Of a stretch of DNA of 64,000 nucleotides, positions 57,291 through 64,000 are shown piece by piece; the first letter of the stretch is position 1, and every line of letters starts with the position of its first letter. The notes below the pieces were generated by a model, which had not been told where the DNA came from, did no database searches, and saw nothing but the letters and a program-made list of their open reading frames with translations. A program made the position numbers and the translations under genes. Source of the stretch: Marchantia polymorpha subsp. ruderalis (lineage: Eukaryota; Streptophyta; Marchantiopsida; Marchantiales; Marchantiaceae); NCBI GenBank assembly GCA_037833965.1, contig AP031354.1, positions 2,458,001-2,522,000 of the forward strand, read 5' to 3'.

Positions 57291-60200
57291 TGGACATCAG
57301 AAATATAAAAATATGATTTATTTAAGTATATCATGTATAGATTATATAATTTAAACTATGGAACGTTTTGATTAGATCATTTGAGGTTTGAAAAACAAGT
57401 TTTCAAATAAGGCCTAAAAAAAAAATCTATGCAGGACTTTCATGTCATTGTGAGGATTGATATTATGATGATTCAAAGCTGAATACTAAAGTTCAGATGC
57501 TGAATTAAATTGTTATTATTTGATTAAATGTGATTTATTAGAGTTAAAAATAATATCTTGCTCAAATATGTCTTTTAAATTAGATTTCAAACTAAAGTTA
57601 ATGATATTTGACATAAAAATAATCATACAAATTTATCTTTATAATTGCAGTGTTAATTATTTTTTATTAGCACAAATTATGAAAAAAATGAATCAAAAAT
57701 TGAAATATTGTAATTTAATTCTCAATTTCAAAAAAATTTATTTTAAAATTTACGATTTAGATTTAAAATGATTTATGTAGAAAATTAATAATTATGAACT
57801 TGTGATATAATAATTCATTTAAAAATAATTAATGAATAAATTTAAAAAATAATAAGAGACACTAAAATTATTACAATTAAATTTTTTAAAAATTAAATGA
57901 AATTTTATAAACTGAAAATAATTTATTTTAAAATATTTATTAGCAAATAAAAAGAAGATAAAATAAGAATATAAAAAACTTACATTTTATTTTACATCAA
58001 CACTCTCAAATTAGTTAACATGCTTCTACAAACATGAGTACTATATTATTTTTTGCTTTTGAAAATGAATTAAATAAGTCAATTGTGTATTTATTCAAAA
58101 AAAAATTATATGCAAATTATGATTTCATTTCATAATGGAAGAATGTTAAGTAATTTGAAGAATTAATAATGAGTTTTATGTTTGGATATTTAAATTGTGA
58201 CAAGAGTGCATTGATCCTTGAACATACTTAGCTATATGAATCATATTACAATTCTAATTTAGTTTGATGATGACTTTCCACCTAGCAATTTATCAAGTAA
58301 GTTGATTATAACAAAAAGTCAAAGAATAAAATTGTCATTGCGGACAACAACTCACAACAATACTTGGATAGTAGTATTGGGTATTATCGTTGAAAGTTGC
58401 CATCAAGTTTGGAAAGAATCAAACTGACTCTAAGTTTGAAAGCAAATCAAATCCACCATTTGTAACACAATTGAACAGAAGAAAATACTATAATTTTTTA
58501 TTGTTTGTAAATAATATCCATGAAAAAAATTTATCTTTACAAGTTTCACATTAGTCCATAACATATATTATTACATGTATTCAAAATTTGTATTAATATA
58601 TACATACATGTCGTATTTTGCCCATAGTAGTGTATGTATCTTATGTGTATCTTCATGAATTTTGTTATACATTATCTTTGTGACTCTTTAAGTTTTCTTT
58701 CAATCACATGTTATATTTTCTGTTTTAGTTGATTAAATATATCACAAGATAGAGTTAGTGTTGTTGTGACAACAGTGTGTTGTTTGTGGAACAATAATAA
58801 ACTGCAATCAAATAATTGGCAGAAAAATGCATTTCAATATTCATTTGATTATCATTGAAATTTTTTTATTATGCAATTCTCTTTACATAGAATTCTTTCA
58901 TTCTTTTACATTTTTTTTTTAACTCAACAAGCTCATAAGACTATAGTAATAAATCTCATAGCTACTGTAGAGATTTATTGGATTAGTTTGTTTTCCAAAT
59001 TTGCATTAAAATATGCTTTGAATAAAGTTTCATATTCTTTAAAAAAAATTTAGAATAAAATGACAAATTGACAATTGTTTCGATGGTGGTTTACATTTTT
59101 TTATTTTATCATATTGGTATTTTTTTCCATGATGATTTTTCATATAACATGTTTTAATTTCACAACTATGAATCTTGTAAAGATTATTTTATGTCATTAT
59201 ATATATATATATATTGTCTAGAATTGGTTTGAAATTTATATTGAAGATGTCAATGTTTAAAATATGATTAAATAAATTCAATGTTAATTGTCTTGAACTT
59301 TTTTAAGTATGTGATATTTATAGATTGAATATATAGATTAAAAATCTTCTTTCCAAATATCAAAACATAAAAAAAGAACATGAACTACAGGAAACATGTT
59401 CCTATCGTTTTGTGTTATCATTGTAACTTCATCTTCATTTTCATCTGATCTAATCAAGCTTGATAGTAGATTCAAGAGCTTATGTGAAAGGATCATTAAA
59501 TTATGTATTACATAATTTAATGATGCAACTATGTTACCAGAAAATTTGAAATAAAATCATATTTCCTTGGCAATCTTGTCAAAATGTGTACTTTTATAAT
59601 TTTGGAAGTAACACACTTTTATAAAATGCAAGCAAGTTGTAAATCTTTACATTACGATTTCACCTTGATGTATCTTTGAAATGTATGAAATTTTTTTGAA
59701 TGTAAGATATTTTTTCAAATAATCGGAAATAGTTAGCGATGTTTCACCATGAAGCTAATAATAATAGTAATTCTTAGCTTTATTATAAAAATATATTTAT
59801 TTTGTATACAAAATGATTCATAATTAAAGCGTAATTTAAACCCGCGTGTTTTAATGCATACTGTCTATATTAACCCTCTTATGCACATTGATAGATTTTT
59901 TCTTAAACATGCATTATGTGGAGATATTTTTCAATGAAAAATATACCATATTGTTATTTACATTCATTTATTCACATCTAACTTGAGATGGATGAATCAC
60001 AAAAAGTGACATGTAAAAGTTTCAAAATTATAGATTCATATAAATTTCTTTAATATGTAGATGCTCAAATGAAAGGGAATAAACTTGAATGATTTATGTA
60101 TGTGATATATACATACGCAAAAAGGATGAATCATTCAAGTGAAACATAATCAATCTGATTCTATATTCACTAAATAAAAATGTTGGAAAACCCATTTTTT

Positions 60201-60620
60201 ATGTAAATTATGATGACCTATTGTATGGTTGAAATTCATATTGTTCACATACCCTTCCACCTTATAATTTGGTGGATTTTAAACTACCTGATTCATACTT
60301 CATGATCAAAATACGAGAAAAGATATAAAAGAAAAAGGGAAAATTTATATAAATTAAATAAATTATCAATAATTATTGATAATTACTATCAATTGGAAAT
60401 AAGATTTTATATACAATTTAAATGTATTTGATTTAATAAATATGTGACATTACACCTGACAATAGCATATAACGTTATCAGAATGTTTGTTCTAATATTT
60501 TGATTTATAGATTATAACACATTTGTGTGTCAATTATTTTAAAATTTGCTTATAGAAACTGAAGGAACAAATGTAATGTTTGTGTGTTCCTTATAATATT
60601 TAAAATATAACAATTGAATA
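57291..60620. other. AT-rich intergenic tract
   Basis: Among the most AT-rich DNA in the window, with homopolymer runs and a TA microsatellite at about 59199-59214. No gene or element boundary is seen. Confidence 0.6.
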
Positions 60621-61900
60621 TGGATCTTAGCGGGAGTTTTGTCCATTGCTGACACGTAAAGCCATCAACTTAGATATTGTATCCGTGTCGTACAGTTCCA
60701 ATGTCAAAACCCCACTCTTGACCTTCGATTTCATTTTCAGTTTGAAATTGAATATCGAATTTTTAAGTACGTTCACTAAAACTTTTGGCTGATAAATGAA
60801 AAAATCACTAAACCAATGTACCTTCCATTGTCCACAGGTCATTTCAACAAGCACTCAAACGTAAAAATAATTAGGGTCAGCATTATTATTATTCGTGTTT
60901 GATATTGATTGCACTGGTGAATATTAAGCAACACATATCGATTAAATAACGAGAACCGAAATATCGCTAAAAAAATGATTTGTGCCTTCAAATTGGATAT
61001 ATGCTTGCAGAATATCTGGTGGAAAACTCAATACCTACAAGATGCGTTACATAAATGATAGGTTGCGTCGGACGTGTGCCTGCCAGCAGAGGCTCTAGAG
61101 CTATGAGCCGGCGGACTAATGGAGGGCGCAAGAAGTTCATACGGGCCGTCGGTCGGTCGGTCGAAAGAAGACCCGTTAGGGTCCAGTCTGTCGCCATTCA
61201 TGTCAGCCTTAACGACCATGTGATGAACGGAAAGTTCAACCTGGCTCCCACGTGAAGATGCTGTTTTACAACACGTACGGAAAACACATCCAGAGGCTAG
61301 AGTCCAAACCTACGAAAGGAGCCCTAAGATTCTCCACGGCCTTTGACGTTTGGATCAGCCTCCGAGACAGCCGAATTAGAGCGATTCTTGAAACACCTCC
61401 AGTCTCCTGCCGGATAATCTTGAGGTTAGTTTAGCGACTAAACCACCTCACACGGCCGCCGATTACTCGAAACCGACGGTCACACCGACCTAACCTCCCG
61501 GTAATCAGAACCCTCCCCTCTCGCACGTAAAGGGAAACTTTACGTGACCAGGTATCCGCACTCCAAGTTGCTCCAAATCAGGCCGAGCCGAGTTTAAATT
61601 AGCCGTGACTAGCGCGCCCCTTCCTAAGGGGTATATTATTTCCATCGTCGGATTCCGCATCTGACGGTACAGAACGAGAAAGGAACGCTAAATTCACGTG
61701 TCGCAGTAGAAGAAGGAAATGGCGTCGTCGCGTCAACTTGTCGGAGTCTCGACATGTAGGAGTCAAAGTTCGTCGGGGCAATAGCAGCCTGTTTGGCTGG
61801 GAGCCATGTCACATCCTGTCCAATAGCGAGAGAAGGGCCGGATATAGTAGGGGCGGACTGGCCGAACTGACCTTACTTGCCGTTGAAGCTGTCGTCGTCT
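60621..61900. other. Transition region upstream of the AG-peptide gene
   Basis: From about 61030 the DNA is GC-rich. Several overlapping frames on both strands (61028-61255) lack domains and have compositions expected from GC-rich non-coding DNA. A GGTCGGTCGGTCG microrepeat lies near 61150. Confidence 0.4.
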
Positions 61901-62535
61901 ACTAGCCTGGGCTAGGAACAGCGAGGACAGGGGAGAGTACAGACAGAGAGGACAGTGGACAGGCACTCACTGATGAAGGGGTGACAGGCTCGAGGCCGCA
62001 GCAGGGCAGAGAGGGAGCTGCGCTGCAGTCCAGTACTAGCTAGCCGAGAAGGAGACAACAGCGACGAGGCGAGGCGAGCAGAGGAGACGAGCGCAGGCGA
62101 GTGCAGAGGAGAGGTTTGATTTTGAAGGGGATTCCTCTCCGATCTCCCTCGCTGCCTGCCTCGCTTCCTCCTGGCTGGCTGGCTGGGGCTGGTCTGGCTG
62201 GCTGAGCCTCCCCATCGGTAACTTTTACTCATGGACCCAGCCGCAGTAGAAGAAATCCTTTTTGGCCAGCCTCTGGATGCCGCTATCCCTTCACCTTCCG
62301 CAAGATATATTAGGGCCTGGTTCCGAGGTGGGAGTAGAATCCTTCTCGAGTATTACAGCGTCCTTGAATTTGCGAGAGTATGCTTCCCTCGCATTCTCAT
62401 TTCCTCTCGAGAAGCGGCTGCTGCTCCTTCGCCTTGCAAGAATAAGTGTTGATTTGAACTCGTCTGCTCGCTGCTCGTCCCAGTGCAGGATTCACGTTTG
62501 CGACGAGTGGTTCAGTTCTCTCTCGTTCATCAACA
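61901..62535 (+). promoter_or_regulatory. Probable promoter and 5' leader of the AG-peptide gene
   Basis: It is purine-rich on the plus strand (AGGAGACGAG-type repeats, about 61920-62110), then a CTGG-repeat patch at 62171-62203, then balanced sequence leading to the ATG. A 73-codon upstream frame at 62231-62452 precedes the main frame and might act as a regulatory uORF or be chance. No core promoter element can be fixed. Confidence 0.4.
62171..62203. repeat. CTGG microsatellite-like repeat
   Basis: Irregular run of GGCT/CTGG units interrupted by GGGGCTGGT. It lies in the presumed leader or promoter of the AG-peptide gene. Confidence 0.7.
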
Positions 62536-62748
62536 ATGGCTCTCTCTGTGGTCGCACTCAGAAATCTTGCGGTCCTGGCCTTGGTATTGCTCCTCTCGGC
62601 AAGCATGGAGAGGAGTGGCGTGGCCGCGCAGGCGGACGCCCCTGCGCCCGCTCCGGAGCCAGGATCAGGCGTAGGATCCATTCTGCCGTCGCTCGTTGCT
62701 CCTGCATTGGTTTCGCTTCTGTCTTTTCTGGCTGTCAAGAACTTGTGA
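62536..62748 (+). CDS. Arabinogalactan peptide (GPI-anchored AG peptide)
   Basis: A single-exon frame of 70 residues with the full architecture of plant AG peptides. The N-terminal signal peptide is about residues 1-31 (hydrophobic core LAVLALVLLL, small residues VAA before the likely cut). The very short mature segment ADAPAPAPEPGSG carries Ala-Pro repeats that in this family are hydroxylated and carry arabinogalactan chains. A C-terminal hydrophobic GPI-addition signal follows (about 48-68), preceded by small residues. The product would be a cell-surface glycopeptide linked to growth and signalling. Length matches the family (about 60-75 residues). The C-terminus ends KNL after the hydrophobic stretch. 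The ATG is the first Met of the signal peptide. Confidence 0.88.
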   Translation: MALSVVALRNLAVLALVLLLSASMERSGVAAQADAPAPAPEPGSGVGSILPSLVAPALVSLLSFLAVKNL

Positions 62749-64000
62749 GGCCGCCGGCTGGGACTGACATGCAACAACAACATCAACGACAAATCACAGC
62801 AACCAGCTGAAAGGTCGCGGACAGAGAGTTACCTGAAACTTTGGAGAAGGGCAGAGGGAAGGTCATCCAGGAAAGGATGCCATGACTCCGTGTACACTAC
62901 TACGTCTTTTCGCTTCAACAAATTGTGTCGAAGCTCAGTATTCAAGATTGGGGTTTGATTGGCTCATTGGTCAAATCATTGATGTCGTTTTTTTACGACG
63001 ATGGCGAAGCATTCGAAATGGAGGACGAGATGTTTTTTTTCTTCAAATCTGTCGTCCGAGGCTATATTTCTGAGCGTAGGTAGAGAGTAGTGTAGGTTAG
63101 ATTAGTGGTTTTTTATTCGCTCAGCATCATGTTGTCGATTATAACGGAAGGAGTACTGTAAAACGTCGCTTGTGGGTTTAATTATTCTTCCATACGAAAT
63201 AATAAATCGTCCCAGACGGGACTTGATACACATTGCGCACTGTTTACATTTTCGACTCTGCTGCTTCGCTGCGTCCCACTTCCAGGCCTAAAAGTACGTC
63301 TTCTCACGAAGAGCTTGGAACCACCAATTTGGCTGCGATTCGGCGTGAGTATCAGATGTTCTTGCCGAGAAAACCACAGAGTTCAAGACTTTCAAATATT
63401 TGCGCTTCGGCGTAACTTTCGGATGTTCTCGCCGATTCATCCTTACTGTACTTGACGTAGACAACAGTTTCCTGCTCTCCGGTCTAGCAGCGCTGAAACT
63501 CCTTCACTCAAATTGCGGTTCTTGTCGTGGAGGTTGCGCAATCTCCTCTGTACCCTTTCGACGAACGATGTAATGCCTAGATCTCGCAGCGGCATTTCCA
63601 CGTGAAGGATCTAAGATAGTGGCCGCTAAAGAGTCTTTGAACAAGCGTCTACCGCCAGACAATATGTCTTACTCATTATTGTTTTCGTAGAAGACCGCTA
63701 GAACACTCTGCAGTGGAGTGACGAAAGTAGATCGTTACTGCGCTGATCAATTCACAGAAAGCCGAAATGTTGGCAGAGAAATGTCGGAGTATGTCATCCA
63801 CTGAAGTTAGCTGAAAAGTTAAGGTACGCGGAAAAGCGGAAAGATAGCTACCGACAAACAGTGATGATCGTCAACTGCTGAAAGAACGACATACATTCTT
63901 TGGCGATCGTGATTTGTGTTTCCAAAAGTTTCATAGTCTGATATGTTTTACGAACGTCCAATTTGAACTGACAACTGGTTGGTGATGAAAAGTAACGATC
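62749..64000. other. 3' flank of the AG-peptide gene
   Basis: It should contain the 3' untranslated region, followed by intergenic DNA of mixed composition. Short frames at 62882-63073 and 63233-63415 show no domain. No further gene is supported before the window ends. Confidence 0.4.

Noticed and set aside
1-64000. CRISPR arrays, bacterial operons and ribosomal RNA operons
   Set aside because: No regularly spaced repeats, no bacterial gene order and no long rRNA match are present; only a 5S-like fragment was found inside the Copia element.

Overview
The window looks like nuclear DNA of a land plant, probably a bryophyte such as a moss. The evidence is interrupted GT-AG genes with plant-type products (squalene synthase, a plastid-targeted membrane protein, a GPI-anchored arabinogalactan peptide), an LTR/Copia retrotransposon, a hAT DNA transposon, and long AT-rich gene-free tracts alternating with short GC-richer gene islands. 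The bryophyte assignment is an inference; the species cannot be fixed from the sequence alone.

Layout. 1-6432: gene-free, increasingly AT-rich, with one decayed transposon-like coding remnant near 2.4-2.9 kb. 6433-9446: an almost intact 2,998-bp hAT transposon with 8-bp target duplications, 13-bp terminal inverted repeats, dense ACCGGTT-type subterminal repeats and one transposase frame interrupted by only two stop codons. 9447-22480: gene-poor DNA with diverged tandem duplications and hairpins. 22481-23992: a five-exon gene for a canonical CDC25-type dual-specificity phosphatase, the most surprising gene here because flowering plants are thought to lack it. 28794-33335 (minus): a complete 13-exon squalene synthase gene, solved exon by exon to 409 residues, with one GC-AG intron. 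35848-36658 (minus): protein-like open segments I cannot name. 44173-48768: a decayed Copia element with 5-bp target duplications whose 5' LTR end is duplicated around a 5S-rRNA-like insert. 51088-53720 (minus): a complete six-exon gene for a predicted plastid membrane protein of 403 residues. 62536-62748: a one-exon arabinogalactan peptide gene.

The four confident genes (CDC25-like, squalene synthase, plastid membrane protein, AG peptide) are far apart and on different strands; nothing suggests a gene cluster or shared pathway. Squalene synthase commits farnesyl diphosphate to sterols, the CDC25-like enzyme would act on cyclin-dependent kinases, the plastid protein sits in a chloroplast membrane, and the AG peptide is a cell-surface glycopeptide.

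Limits. All exon models come from reading frames, GT/GC-AG borders and recalled family motifs; no alignment or expression data were available. Percentages are counts by eye.
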